A stretch of 41,049 nt of DNA, taken from positions 1-41,049 of the forward strand of contig MNEA01000130.1 of the NCBI GenBank assembly GCA_001917435.1. Direction: 5' to 3'. The translations under genes were made by a program, and so were the position numbers. Below the pieces are notes generated by a model. It was given only the letters and a program-made list of their open reading frames with translations. It made no database searches and had not been told where the DNA came from. This document shows, in pieces, positions 24,837-32,627 of this stretch (position 1 is its first letter; every line of letters begins with the position of its first letter). The stretch comes from Acidobacteria bacterium 13_2_20CM_2_57_6. Its GTDB lineage: Bacteria; Acidobacteriota; Terriglobia; Acidiferrales; UBA7541.

Positions 24837-25430
24837 TTATCGGCGATACACCCCGTAATACCACGGGATGCCGAGCGCGCCCGGCTCCACGCCCACCACC
24901 ACTGAATCGCCGGCGCGAAAGCGGTCGTAGTCATCGAAGTCCACCGCCAGCCGTTCGATTCTCTGCCCATCGCGCCAGGAACGAACGAACAGCCGCCGCG
25001 TCCCGCGGACGATTCCCGGCATATTGTAGCGACTGTCCACAATGGTGGGGTGATAGGTCACGTTTTTCTGCGAGTCCAGCTTGCCATTCACCAGCAGTGT
25101 AGCGGCGAGAATCCAGGGCAGCGGAATGAATCCCGCGTACACGCGCTTGAGCACTTCGAGTTCCAGGTGATTTCGCGCCCGGCGTTCGAGGATCACCGCG
25201 ATGGCCAGCGCGACAAAGAAAAGCACTCCAAAGAACACCAGCATCAGGTCCAAATCGAGCGGCGGATAAATCTGGCTGACGTAGGGGAACGCCAGCGACC
25301 CAGCCAAAAATATCGCCGTGCGCTTGAGCAGGCGCCGCCGAAACATGACCTCGGCCGCAGCTGAGGTCAAGCCGCAGGAGGGACACTGATCCGCAATTCT
25401 CTCCGAACCGCAATCAACGCAACGTGTCAT
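24837..25430 (-). CDS. zinc-ribbon membrane protein of unknown function
   Basis: A 197-residue protein that begins with a zinc ribbon (C4xxC7 and C16xxC19 in MTRCVDCGSERIADQCPSCG), then has two hydrophobic helices (about 37-55 and 60-82), a third (about 100-115) and a soluble beta-rich C-terminal domain (about 120-197) ending DSVVVGVEPGALGIPWYYGV. The C-terminal part resembles a small OB/SH3-like domain but no family is recognised. It is probably in the cytoplasmic membrane with the ribbon inside. It starts 21 nt after the PilZ gene on the same strand, which suggests an operon. Confidence 0.75.
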   Translation of the reverse strand: MTRCVDCGSERIADQCPSCGLTSAAAEVMFRRRLLKRTAIFLAGSLAFPYVSQIYPPLDLDLMLVFFGVLFFVALAIAVILERRARNHLELEVLKRVYAGFIPLPWILAATLLVNGKLDSQKNVTYHPTIVDSRYNMPGIVRGTRRLFVRSWRDGQRIERLAVDFDDYDRFRAGDSVVVGVEPGALGIPWYYGVYRR

Positions 25431-25451
25431 TACTCTTAGTATAAAACGGGA

Positions 25452-25790
25452 TTAGGTGCCGGGGGTGGAGAGCGAAGAGAGCAGGTCGTGGAAAATCTTT
25501 TGACTTTCGGATTCGGAGACGGCCACGGACACTCCCATGCCCTTCCCCGGTTCGATCCGCTTCACGAAACAGTCGAGTTTCACGGGCCGATCGAGAGTCA
25601 GTCGCGCGGTAAAGCCGGCGCCCACCCAGAGCGGATCGGCGGCTTCGATAAACATTCCGCTGGCGCTGATGTCGCGCGTGCTTCCGCGAAGCATCGCCGA
25701 GCCCCATTCGATCTCGAGGTCCGCACGGAACGAGTAGCGCGGCGCCCAGCGGCGTTCGAGCCGCCTGGCGGGATGATCCCCAATGCCCAT
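25452..25790 (-). CDS. PilZ domain protein
   Basis: A 112-residue single-domain PilZ protein. Both c-di-GMP-binding boxes are seen: the ERRWAPRYSF segment (RxxxR form) at about 12-21 and DISASGMFIE (D/N-x-S-x-x-G) at about 40-49, followed by strands ending KRIEPGKGMGVSV. It is thus a better c-di-GMP receptor candidate than the PilZ protein at 18377-18706. Output partner unknown; the next gene is the zinc-ribbon membrane protein. The 199 nt upstream (25791-25989) hold nothing recognised. Confidence 0.85.
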   Translation of the reverse strand: MGIGDHPARRLERRWAPRYSFRADLEIEWGSAMLRGSTRDISASGMFIEAADPLWVGAGFTARLTLDRPVKLDCFVKRIEPGKGMGVSVAVSESESQKIFHDLLSSLSTPGT

Positions 25791-25989
25791 GAATCTGGTG
25801 CAACCCCTTGACAGGGATTACGTACTGCGGCGCTCGGGCGAAATCGCCGCCTCTCTCCTGCGAGCATACGCCTTCTTCCGTCACAACACATACGACGCCG
25901 GCGGCGTATCTTTTGTTCCCGGCAATCTGAGCTTCGATGCAGGGCAAGTCGTCCAGGTGACATGTTCTGCAAAATAGAAAGGCGGATCC

Positions 25990-26820
25990 TCAGTCTTGCT
26001 TTGACCCTTGAGGATCACCCGGGGGCGAGCCCCCGCTTGCCGCCTTCTCCCCGGTGCGCATGCGGCGCTGTACTTCCGCCTGCAGGTACTTGCGCAGGCT
26101 TTCCGGAACGATGCCGGGCGAGGCCAATTCGCGCAGATCGGAGACGGTGAGTTGCGGCAGGTAGGAAAGAATCGTCGCCAGCGGCGCCGCGGGGTGACGG
26201 ATGAGTGCGAGCCGGACATTGTAGCTGATCGACCACTTGCGATGCTGAATGATGGCCGGAATCACAGAGACGGGAAGTTTTTCGCGCGACAACGCCTTCA
26301 GGATTTGTGCCTCCGTCATGTACGGATTGTCTAGAACAACGGAAATCACTTGAGCATGGCCTTCCGCGAGCAGTGCGCCGGCCACGCGCGCTGGCCCGCG
26401 GCGCGCCAGCGTGATTTTCTGCCCCAGCGGAAGCTGCGGCAGCCGCGCAATCAGTTGCTCTTCGGCGTTGCGCTTCAGCTCGGCGGAAACGCCGGGCAGA
26501 ATCGCAACCTGCACGAGGTCCATCAGATAAAGATCGCGAAGCAGGCGCAGGCTGACCAGCCGCGGCGTCCGCGGATGAAACGCCAACGCCCGCTTGACCC
26601 GGTAGCTCTTCAGCAGCGCCTTCCTTCGCGCGATTTCTTCGAGAATTTCTCCCGGCAAATCTTTTCGCTCGAGCAGCAGGCAGACTTGCGTTTCGTCCAG
26701 CGCTGGATTCTCGAGCAGCGCGAGCAGCACTTCCGCCGAAGGATGGTGCACCAGCCCAGCAAGCTCTTCGCCAGTGGCTATGAGCGCTCGCTCCCGATCT
26801 TTGTTCTTGAGGTCCGGCAT
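25990..26820 (-). CDS. helical-repeat (HEAT/LRV-like) hypothetical protein
   Basis: A 276-residue, almost wholly helical cytosolic protein. Helix pairs recur about every 36-40 residues with similar words: AEVLLALLENPALDE, VKRALAFHPRTPRLV, VISVVLDNPYMTEAQIL and VRLALIRHPAAPLATIL. This is the pattern of HEAT/leucine-rich-variant (DUF2336-like) repeats, which serve as protein-binding scaffolds. The tail after about 255 is polar and disordered. The ATG at 26820 comes 3 nt after the stop of the sugar kinase, so the two are one operon, although no functional tie is known. Confidence 0.7.
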   Translation of the reverse strand: MPDLKNKDRERALIATGEELAGLVHHPSAEVLLALLENPALDETQVCLLLERKDLPGEILEEIARRKALLKSYRVKRALAFHPRTPRLVSLRLLRDLYLMDLVQVAILPGVSAELKRNAEEQLIARLPQLPLGQKITLARRGPARVAGALLAEGHAQVISVVLDNPYMTEAQILKALSREKLPVSVIPAIIQHRKWSISYNVRLALIRHPAAPLATILSYLPQLTVSDLRELASPGIVPESLRKYLQAEVQRRMRTGEKAASGGSPPGDPQGSKQD

Positions 26821-26823
26821 GAC

Positions 26824-27753
26824 TTAACTCTCTTCAAGCACAAGGGGGTTCATCAGCGCTTCTCGCGCCAGTTGTGCCGCAGCCTCAGCCACGGACCGCG
26901 GCAGCAGACCGATTCTTGCCTTGGGAGCGATTTCTCGCATCAGGCTGTCGAACTGGCAATTGAGGAAGGGGCTGCCGTCAAACACTCCTCCGGTTTTCGC
27001 AAGAAAAAAATCCGCTTCTCTCAACTTCAGTTTCTCGATGACCTCGCGCGCCTGATCTCGCAAATCCTGCGCCCCGGCCGTCAGGAGCGCTCGCGCCGCG
27101 GCGTCGCCGCTTTCCGCTTCCTTTGCTACAACCCGAAATATTTTTGGAAAAACGTCGCCCGGCCGGGCACGCGCCTGATCAAATAACTCGTCGAACTTGC
27201 ATTGCAAAGATTCCAGAACCTTCGCCCCAAGGGGAAATCTTTCCCTATTCAAATTTTTCTGCAAAATCACCGCGGTTGCCTTTCTTCCGATGTCGTAAGC
27301 GCTCCCCGGGTCCCCAATCAACGGCCCAAACCCGCCGGCGCGCGCCAATTCCGCTGGCTCTGTTCTTCCAAGAACCGCCGAACCCGTTCCTGCAATCACG
27401 ACAACGCTGGGAATCTCTCCCGTGGCCGCCAAGGAAAGAACGAGGTCGCTGGTAATGCAGATCTTCGCATTCGGAAACCTCGGCTGTAGGCCCGACTGCA
27501 CAGCTAAGTGCATGGCAGGCTCTCCCGCTCCCGAGACGCCGGCAACAAGATACGCTATATCCTGCTCGGACCTTTCCGCTGCTCGCAGTGCTTCTCTTGC
27601 CGCTGCCGAAAGCGCAGTGAGTGACGCCTCTACGCCAAAAGTCGTGGGATTGGATGATCCAGAACGCGCACGCGCAAGTATCACGCCAGTCTCGTCCATA
27701 AGGACGCTGTCCGTCTTCGTCCCCCCGCCGTCAAATCCCAAAACATAGCGCAT
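26824..27753 (-). CDS. BadF/BcrA-type sugar kinase (N-acetylglucosamine/N-acetylmuramic acid kinase-like)
   Basis: A 309-residue cytosolic kinase of the BadF/BadG/BcrA/BcrD ATPase group (PF01869). FDGGGTKTDSVLMD is the phosphate-1 motif near the N-terminus; VVIAGTGSAVLGR is the phosphate-2 site, GGFGPLIGDPGSAYDIGRKA follows as in GlcNAc kinases, and GGVFDGSPF closes the adenosine site. Family members phosphorylate GlcNAc, and MurK of Clostridium acetobutylicum also phosphorylates MurNAc. The divergent symporter and the nearby namZ and nagZ genes make a cell-wall sugar plausible as substrate. The ATG at 27753 starts the first strand; a start at 27783 would add ten unlikely residues. Confidence 0.85.
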   Translation of the reverse strand: MRYVLGFDGGGTKTDSVLMDETGVILARARSGSSNPTTFGVEASLTALSAAAREALRAAERSEQDIAYLVAGVSGAGEPAMHLAVQSGLQPRFPNAKICITSDLVLSLAATGEIPSVVVIAGTGSAVLGRTEPAELARAGGFGPLIGDPGSAYDIGRKATAVILQKNLNRERFPLGAKVLESLQCKFDELFDQARARPGDVFPKIFRVVAKEAESGDAAARALLTAGAQDLRDQAREVIEKLKLREADFFLAKTGGVFDGSPFLNCQFDSLMREIAPKARIGLLPRSVAEAAAQLAREALMNPLVLEES

Positions 27754-27867
27754 CAGAAAAGCATATGCGAGAACGCCCGGCAATCGTAGCGCCGAGTGCG
27801 GCGCAAGTGCGCAAACCAGAAAAGTTCAGCACGTGTTGCAGTTCCGTGCCCGTTCCGCAGAGTTTTC

Positions 27868-27896
27868 TTGACGCGGCTACACCTCGCCACTATCCT
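27868..27896 (+). promoter_or_regulatory. predicted promoter for the symporter operon
   Basis: TTGACG (27868-27873), a 17-nt spacer and TATCCT (27891-27896) in the 192-nt gap between the kinase and the divergent symporter. The -35 is 5 of 6 and the -10 is 4 of 6. The leader to 27946 would be about 43 nt. Confidence 0.45.
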
Positions 27897-27945
27897 CGAC
27901 GCACTTTTTCGCGGCGTCCAAGTGACGCGCCGGAAAAGATACTCG

Positions 27946-29400
27946 ATGCGCATCCATCCTCTCGACCTTGCCATTGTCATTGCCTACTTGCTCGGCGTTA
28001 CGGCGCTGGGCATGCGTTTTCGCCGCGGCCAGCAAAGCGCGACGGACTATTTTCTGGGCGGGCGCACCGCGCCCTGGTGGGCGCTGGCGTTTTCGATCGT
28101 TGCCACAGAAACTTCCACTCTCACGATCATCGGCACCCCCGCCATCGCCTACGGCGGAAATCTCACTTTTCTTCAACTCGTCTTCGGCTACCTGATCGGC
28201 CGCGTGCTCATCGTATTGCTGCTGTTGCCCGGATATTTTCGCGGCGAATTCTTCACCGCCTATGCGCTGATCGAAAAACGTTTTGGTGAACGCATGCGCG
28301 CTGTCGCGGCCAGCACTTTCCTGATCACGCGGGCGATTGCCGAAGGCGTGCGCGTCTCGGCCATCGCGCTGGTCATAAGCGTCGTCCTCGGAACGTCGGA
28401 AAAGCTCGCGGTCGTCATTGTCATCGCGCTCACCGTGCTCTACACCTTCGAAGGCGGAATGAAAGCCGTGATTTGGACCGACGTGGCCCAGCTTCTCGTT
28501 TATCTCACCGGAAGCGCAGTGACATTTTTTGTTTTGCTGCACCGTATCCCCGGCGGATGGACCGAAGTCTCGCAAGTGGCAGCCGGCGCCGGTCACAAAC
28601 TCCAATTTCTCGATTTTTCCTGGGATCTCGACACCAAATACACTTTCTGGTCCGGACTCATCGGCGGCGCTTTTCTCACCATGGCCACCCACGGCACGGA
28701 CCAGATCATCGTGCAGCGTCTCCTCGCCGCGAAAAGTGAGCGCGACAGCCGCCGCGCCCTGCTCGCCAGCGGGGTTATCGTGCTTGTTCAATTCACCGTG
28801 TTTCTGCTGATTGGTGTGCTCCTCTATGTGTTCGCGCAGCACTCCCCGCTGTTGGCGCCCGGCGAGCGCACCGACCGCATCCTCCCGCTTTTTCTCGTGC
28901 GCGAAATGCCCGTAGGACTTGCCGGCCTGCTTCTCGCTTCCATCGTGGCCGTGGCCATGTCCAATGCCAGCGGTTCGTTGAATTCTCTGGCCGCTTCGAG
29001 CGTGCTTGATTTTGCAAAACTCCGCGGACACAGCGCCGATCCCGCCCGGTTCCTGCGCCTCTCTCGCGGCATGACGCTCTTCTGGGGGCTGGTGCTCATG
29101 GGATTCGGTCTCGTGAAGTGGGGCCCGCTGCTCGAAGCCGGACTGACTGTCGCCTCTCTTCCTTTCGGCAGCTTGCTGGGTCTCTTTTTGCTGGGCACGC
29201 TGGATCGCGGCGCGAACGCGCGCGGCGCTCTGGCCGGAATGATTGTTGGCTTGGCCGCAATTCTGTGCATATTTCGATTTACGAGCGTGGCGTTTACGTG
29301 GTTCTTTATGATTGGGTCCATCGTCACATTTGTCGTCGGCTCAATCGCTAGCCGAATCTCACCGCCGCAGAAGCACGCTGTTTCAGGCCCCGGTGCATGA
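27946..29400 (+). CDS. sodium:solute symporter (SSS family) permease
   Basis: A 484-residue membrane transporter of the SSS family (PF00474). It has about 13 hydrophobic helices, the early DYFLGGRTAPWWALAFSIVA segment with ATETSTLTIIGTPA, and HGTDQIIVQRLLAAK, the typical loop of the family. It brings in a solute together with Na+. Specificity cannot be read; its place beside a GlcNAc/MurNAc-type kinase and near cell-wall hydrolases suggests an amino sugar. The ATG at 27946 starts just before helix 1; a longer frame from 27796 has a basic tail without family likeness. The APC permease follows in the same transcript. Confidence 0.88.
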   Translation: MRIHPLDLAIVIAYLLGVTALGMRFRRGQQSATDYFLGGRTAPWWALAFSIVATETSTLTIIGTPAIAYGGNLTFLQLVFGYLIGRVLIVLLLLPGYFRGEFFTAYALIEKRFGERMRAVAASTFLITRAIAEGVRVSAIALVISVVLGTSEKLAVVIVIALTVLYTFEGGMKAVIWTDVAQLLVYLTGSAVTFFVLLHRIPGGWTEVSQVAAGAGHKLQFLDFSWDLDTKYTFWSGLIGGAFLTMATHGTDQIIVQRLLAAKSERDSRRALLASGVIVLVQFTVFLLIGVLLYVFAQHSPLLAPGERTDRILPLFLVREMPVGLAGLLLASIVAVAMSNASGSLNSLAASSVLDFAKLRGHSADPARFLRLSRGMTLFWGLVLMGFGLVKWGPLLEAGLTVASLPFGSLLGLFLLGTLDRGANARGALAGMIVGLAAILCIFRFTSVAFTWFFMIGSIVTFVVGSIASRISPPQKHAVSGPGA

Positions 29401-29413
29401 ACGCGAGGGAAAA

Positions 29414-30841
29414 TTGAGCGAAAAGCGTCTGGACTTGGTGCGCGGGCTGGGAGCGTGGGCCTCCGCGGCCATCGTCGTCGGCACCATGATCGGCACGGGA
29501 ATTTTCCTCAAACCTGCGGAAATGGCGCGCGAAGGCCGCAGCGTCTCGGTCGTTTTCGCGGCCTGGATTGTCGGCGCGATTCTTTCCATCTTCGGCGCAT
29601 TTTCCTTCGCCGAGCTGGGCTCGATGATTCCGGAAGCTGGCGGCGAATACGCCTATCTCCGCCGCGGCTTCGGTCCTGTTTACGGTTTCATCTTTGGATG
29701 GATGCATTCCATCGTCGGACGCCCCAGTTCGCTCGCTTCGATTTCCGCCGGCATGATGCGCTTCCTCAGCTTTCTCCTGCCGGTCATCGCCGTGCCTCTC
29801 TGCACTGTGCACATCTCCATTCCCGGTCTTACTGGCTGGATCAAGCCTTACGATTTCGTCTTCACCTGGGCTCAGCCGCTCGCTGTCGTCTGGCTCCTCA
29901 TCATGACCGGCATCAATTATCTGGGTGTGCGCCTCGGCGGAGCCGTCCAGGTTTTCTTGACCACCATCAAGATCACTTCCGTTGTCATCGTGATTGGCGT
30001 GGCATTTTTCGCGCCCGCGAGCGCTCAGACCGGCGGACCGCAACCGTTCTGGCCAGCCGCGGGAATGGGCGCTGGCGCAATTTTCAGCGCGTTTCTCGCG
30101 GCGCTGGCAGCGGCTCTATGGGCATATGACGGTTGGGAAGACCTAAATCTCGTCGGCTCCGAAGTAGAAAATCCACAGAAGAATTTCCCGCGCGCGCTGG
30201 TCGGTGGAGTCGGATTTGTCGCCGTGATTTACTTGCTTTTTACCTGGGCTTGCTTGAATGTGCTGCCGTTTGAGACGGTAGCCGCATCGCAGCACATCGC
30301 TTCCGACGTCGTTGCGCACATCAAAGGAGCCACCGCCGCCAGCTGGATCACTTTCGCGATGGTCATCTCGGCCCTGGGCTCGATGAATTCTTCCGTCCTC
30401 AGCGGAGCGCGCGTGGGCTACGCCATGGCCCGCGACGGAATTTTTTTCAAGATCGTCGGAGGCATCCATCCGAAATTCCGCACTCCCAGCCGCTCGCTGA
30501 TTTTTCAAGGGGTGCTGGCAAGTTTGATGGCGCTGACGGGAACGTTCGAAGAATTGACCAACCTTTTTATTTTTGCTGCGTGGATTTTCTACGCTTCCGC
30601 CGTCGTTGCGCTGTTTCGCATGCGCAAGACCGAGCCCGATTTGCCGCGCCCCTATCGCTGCTGGGGCTATCCGTGGGTGCCGGGCATTTTTGTCGCGGGC
30701 GCGCTGGCCCTGACCATTAATATTTGGATCGACCGTCCCGGCCGCTCCTCCATCGGCCTCCTCTTGATTCTCGCCGGGCTTCCCTTCTATCGTCGCTGGA
30801 GCCGGTGGCACTCAGTTCATGGTGACGTCGAGAGAGTTTGA
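29414..30841 (+). CDS. APC superfamily amino acid permease
   Basis: A 475-residue amino acid/polyamine/organocation permease with about 12 helices. Helix 1 carries the substrate-binding IGTGIFLKPAE (broken helix with G-T-G), preceded by DLVRGLGAWASAAIVVGTMI; FAELGSMIPEAGGEYAYLRR is the classical family loop. It probably takes up an amino acid by proton symport. The start is uncertain: the TTG at 29414 has GAGGGA just upstream and gives a normal N-terminus; a GTG at 29393 overlaps the symporter end. Its last 30 nt overlap tail to tail with the gene at 30812-31501. In a wall-salvage setting it could take up released amino acids (inference). Confidence 0.87.
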   Translation: MSEKRLDLVRGLGAWASAAIVVGTMIGTGIFLKPAEMAREGRSVSVVFAAWIVGAILSIFGAFSFAELGSMIPEAGGEYAYLRRGFGPVYGFIFGWMHSIVGRPSSLASISAGMMRFLSFLLPVIAVPLCTVHISIPGLTGWIKPYDFVFTWAQPLAVVWLLIMTGINYLGVRLGGAVQVFLTTIKITSVVIVIGVAFFAPASAQTGGPQPFWPAAGMGAGAIFSAFLAALAAALWAYDGWEDLNLVGSEVENPQKNFPRALVGGVGFVAVIYLLFTWACLNVLPFETVAASQHIASDVVAHIKGATAASWITFAMVISALGSMNSSVLSGARVGYAMARDGIFFKIVGGIHPKFRTPSRSLIFQGVLASLMALTGTFEELTNLFIFAAWIFYASAVVALFRMRKTEPDLPRPYRCWGYPWVPGIFVAGALALTINIWIDRPGRSSIGLLLILAGLPFYRRWSRWHSVHGDVERV

Positions 30842-31501
30842 GCGGCGCGAAAGAAGTTGTACAAGAAGTCCTCCGGAAAAGAGCGCCACGCCGGGAACCA
30901 AAACCCATCCAAACATCATGGTGAGAAAGGCCGTGGCCACAATATGGTGCGCCAGAGTGTGGCTCATCAACAGGCCCGCAGGAATGGCAATCAAGAACAC
31001 GACGCCGAATGGCAGAACGGGAAACACGCTCGATATAGCCAAGATCCTCGGAGAGCCCCCGGCGCGCTTCGATAGCAGTGCACCAATTGCGCCAGCCAAA
31101 GGTAACGTGAGCAGCCAGCTCGTATAAAACATGACCATAGGAGTCCCCTTGTCCAAATCAAGAGCCATTGGGCGCGGTCCAAACTTCTGGACCAGCTCAA
31201 GCAAGCCCATCGATAGCGCAAAGGTGAGCAATCCGGGGAGCCATAATTGCCTGACGCGATCGTTCATGATGTTCTCCTTCACGGTTCTGGCGATTTGAAT
31301 CTTGCGGCGCAAATCCTGCCAATCGGCAACTTGTGCAAGCGTTTGCTGGATGGCTGCTTGTTCCGGTAGACCTCTTGCTCGCAGAGCTTTGTAAGTTTCT
31401 TCCAGGTGCGCCGCGAGTTCCGCATGCACTTCTTCCTTCTCGCCCGCGCCAAGCTTCAGGCCAGAGAGTCCTTTGCTAACGAGTTCTCGCCAATCAGGCA
31501 T
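30812..31501 (-). CDS. PadR-linked membrane protein, copy 2
   Basis: A 229-residue protein whose N-terminal about 75 residues (PDWRELVSKGLSGLKLGAGE, then EVHAELAAHLEETYKALRAR and DWQDLRRKI) form a cytosolic helical domain like the prefix domain found before ABC permeases controlled by PadR. The rest is four hydrophobic helices (about 85-105, 118-140, 150-180, 190-222) with no named family; there is no permease core. It is a clear paralogue of the next gene upstream, 15 nt away, with close DNA identity in the prefix. The function is unknown. Its end overlaps the APC gene by 30 nt on the other strand. Confidence 0.75.
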   Translation of the reverse strand: MPDWRELVSKGLSGLKLGAGEKEEVHAELAAHLEETYKALRARGLPEQAAIQQTLAQVADWQDLRRKIQIARTVKENIMNDRVRQLWLPGLLTFALSMGLLELVQKFGPRPMALDLDKGTPMVMFYTSWLLTLPLAGAIGALLSKRAGGSPRILAISSVFPVLPFGVVFLIAIPAGLLMSHTLAHHIVATAFLTMMFGWVLVPGVALFSGGLLVQLLSRRSNSLDVTMN

Positions 31502-32200
31502 GCACCACCATAATTATTAGAATGCTATCTGCTGCGGATCTTTCTGCCGAGAGAAGAAAAACAGCACGGGTAGCGCACCGGCGAGAAGAGCCGCTCCGGG
31601 AACCAGCACCCAGCCAAGCAAAGCCATAACAAGAGACATGAGCCCTACGTTTTGACCGATGAAATCTCCGAACATTAGGTTGACAGGAACCAACAGAATC
31701 GATGCCAGAAATGGCAACACCGGAAAAACTGCGGAAGAGAGCATCAGCCTTCTAGAGCCGCCAGCGCGGTGGGAAAGATAAGCACCCATCGCGCCAACGA
31801 ACGGTAGGAGTAGCAACCAAGGGATGTAAAGCTTCCCGAGAGGAAGGACTCCCCTCCATGATGCGACCCAGAGTTTGGGACCGTAGGTCTGGATGAGTAC
31901 GAGCATTCCAGTAGACAAGGCAAAGGCCAGGATCCCAGGCAGCCATAACTGCTTAATGCGGTCTGTCATCGTTTCCTTTCCTTTCCGTGCCCAGTGAATT
32001 TTTCGGCGCAGATCGTTCCAATCCTCGGCCAGCGAAAGCGTGCGGCGAATCGCTGCGGACTCAGACATGCCTTCCCTGAGCAAAGCTTCGTAGGTTTCTT
32101 CCAAGTGCTCCGCGAGTTCTGCACGCACTTCTTCCTTCTCGGCAGCACCAAGCTTCAGGCCAGACAGCCCCTTGCTAACGATTTCTCTCCAATCAGGCAT
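31386..32200 (-). repeat. tandem gene duplication, conserved prefix segments
   Basis: The first about 115 nt of the two membrane-protein genes (31386-31501 and 32085-32200) agree at roughly 85% of bases by eye, including long identical words such as CACTTCTTCCTTCTCG and CAATCAGGCATG. The identity drops in the membrane part, while lengths (229 and 227 residues) and layout stay equal. This is a tandem duplication with the prefix domain under stronger constraint, or a fairly recent one. Confidence 0.8.
31517..32200 (-). CDS. PadR-linked membrane protein, copy 1
   Basis: A 227-residue paralogue of the gene at 30812-31501. It has the same cytosolic prefix (PDWREIVSKGLSGLKLGAAE, EVRAELAEHLEETYEALLRE, DWNDLRRKI) and four membrane helices, ending GWVLVPGAALLAGALPVLFF, which is also the end motif of the other copy. 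Its start overlaps the PadR gene by 8 nt, so it is translated together with the regulator. By analogy with PadR-prefix permease loci it may sense or respond to membrane-active compounds, but that is inference. Confidence 0.77.
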   Translation of the reverse strand: MPDWREIVSKGLSGLKLGAAEKEEVRAELAEHLEETYEALLREGMSESAAIRRTLSLAEDWNDLRRKIHWARKGKETMTDRIKQLWLPGILAFALSTGMLVLIQTYGPKLWVASWRGVLPLGKLYIPWLLLLPFVGAMGAYLSHRAGGSRRLMLSSAVFPVLPFLASILLVPVNLMFGDFIGQNVGLMSLVMALLGWVLVPGAALLAGALPVLFFFSRQKDPQQIAF

Positions 32201-32525
32201 GGGCCACCTTGGTCAGCCTCTTCAGTGCGCCAAAAAGCTCCGCCCATTCCTTCCGCAGCGGTGACAGTTTCTTCTTCCCGGCAGGAGTGAGCCGGTAACA
32301 ACGCTTGCGCCGTCCCGACTGGCTGGTTTCCCACGCGCCGCGAATCCAGCCGCGCTGCTCCATGCGGTAAAGCATGGGGTAGAGCGCGGCGAGCGTGAAG
32401 CGCAGCGCTCCTTTGGTTTGTTCTTCGATGCGCCGCGCCATTTCATAGCCGTGCAGCGGGCCTTCCTCCAGAACGCTGAGGATCGCCAGTTCCGCCGTGC
32501 CGCGCTTGATTCCAGTGCCAATCAT
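32193..32525 (-). CDS. PadR family transcriptional regulator
   Basis: A 110-residue winged-helix repressor. KRGTAELAILSVLEEGPLHG, GYEMARRIEEQT and LAALYPMLYRMEQRGWI form the PadR HTH (PF03551), followed by a wing with SGRRKRCYRLTPAGKKKL. PadR proteins repress adjacent transporter or membrane genes and often their own, and release DNA when they bind a small aromatic or drug molecule. GGGAG lies 7 nt before the ATG. A perfect palindrome covers the predicted transcription start, which supports autoregulation. Two membrane-protein genes follow in the same operon. Confidence 0.92.
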   Translation of the reverse strand: MIGTGIKRGTAELAILSVLEEGPLHGYEMARRIEEQTKGALRFTLAALYPMLYRMEQRGWIRGAWETSQSGRRKRCYRLTPAGKKKLSPLRKEWAELFGALKRLTKVAHA

Positions 32526-32534
32526 AAGTCGCTC

Positions 32535-32548
32535 CCTTACATGTAAGG
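32535..32548 (-). promoter_or_regulatory. probable PadR operator
   Basis: CCTTACATGTAAGG, a perfect 14-bp palindrome, 9 nt from the padR start codon and 2 nt downstream of the -10. Transcription would begin inside it (about 32544). PadR sites often hold ATGT/ACAT arms, and this one contains TACATGTA. Binding here would block initiation. Confidence 0.65.
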
Positions 32549-32550
32549 TT

Positions 32551-32579
32551 CTTATATATCAGACAAACGACGTTGTCAA
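32551..32579 (-). promoter_or_regulatory. strong predicted promoter of the padR operon
   Basis: On the minus strand TTGACA (32579-32574), exactly 17 nt, and TATAAG (32556-32551): 11 of 12 consensus bases with ideal spacing. The leader would be about 20 nt. It lies in the short gap between padR and the end of the cobalamin-binding-like gene. Confidence 0.75.
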
Positions 32580-32627
32580 CCGTCCTCGTGGACAGGTGTC
32601 CAAAAACCAATGCGGAAGATGCCGGGG

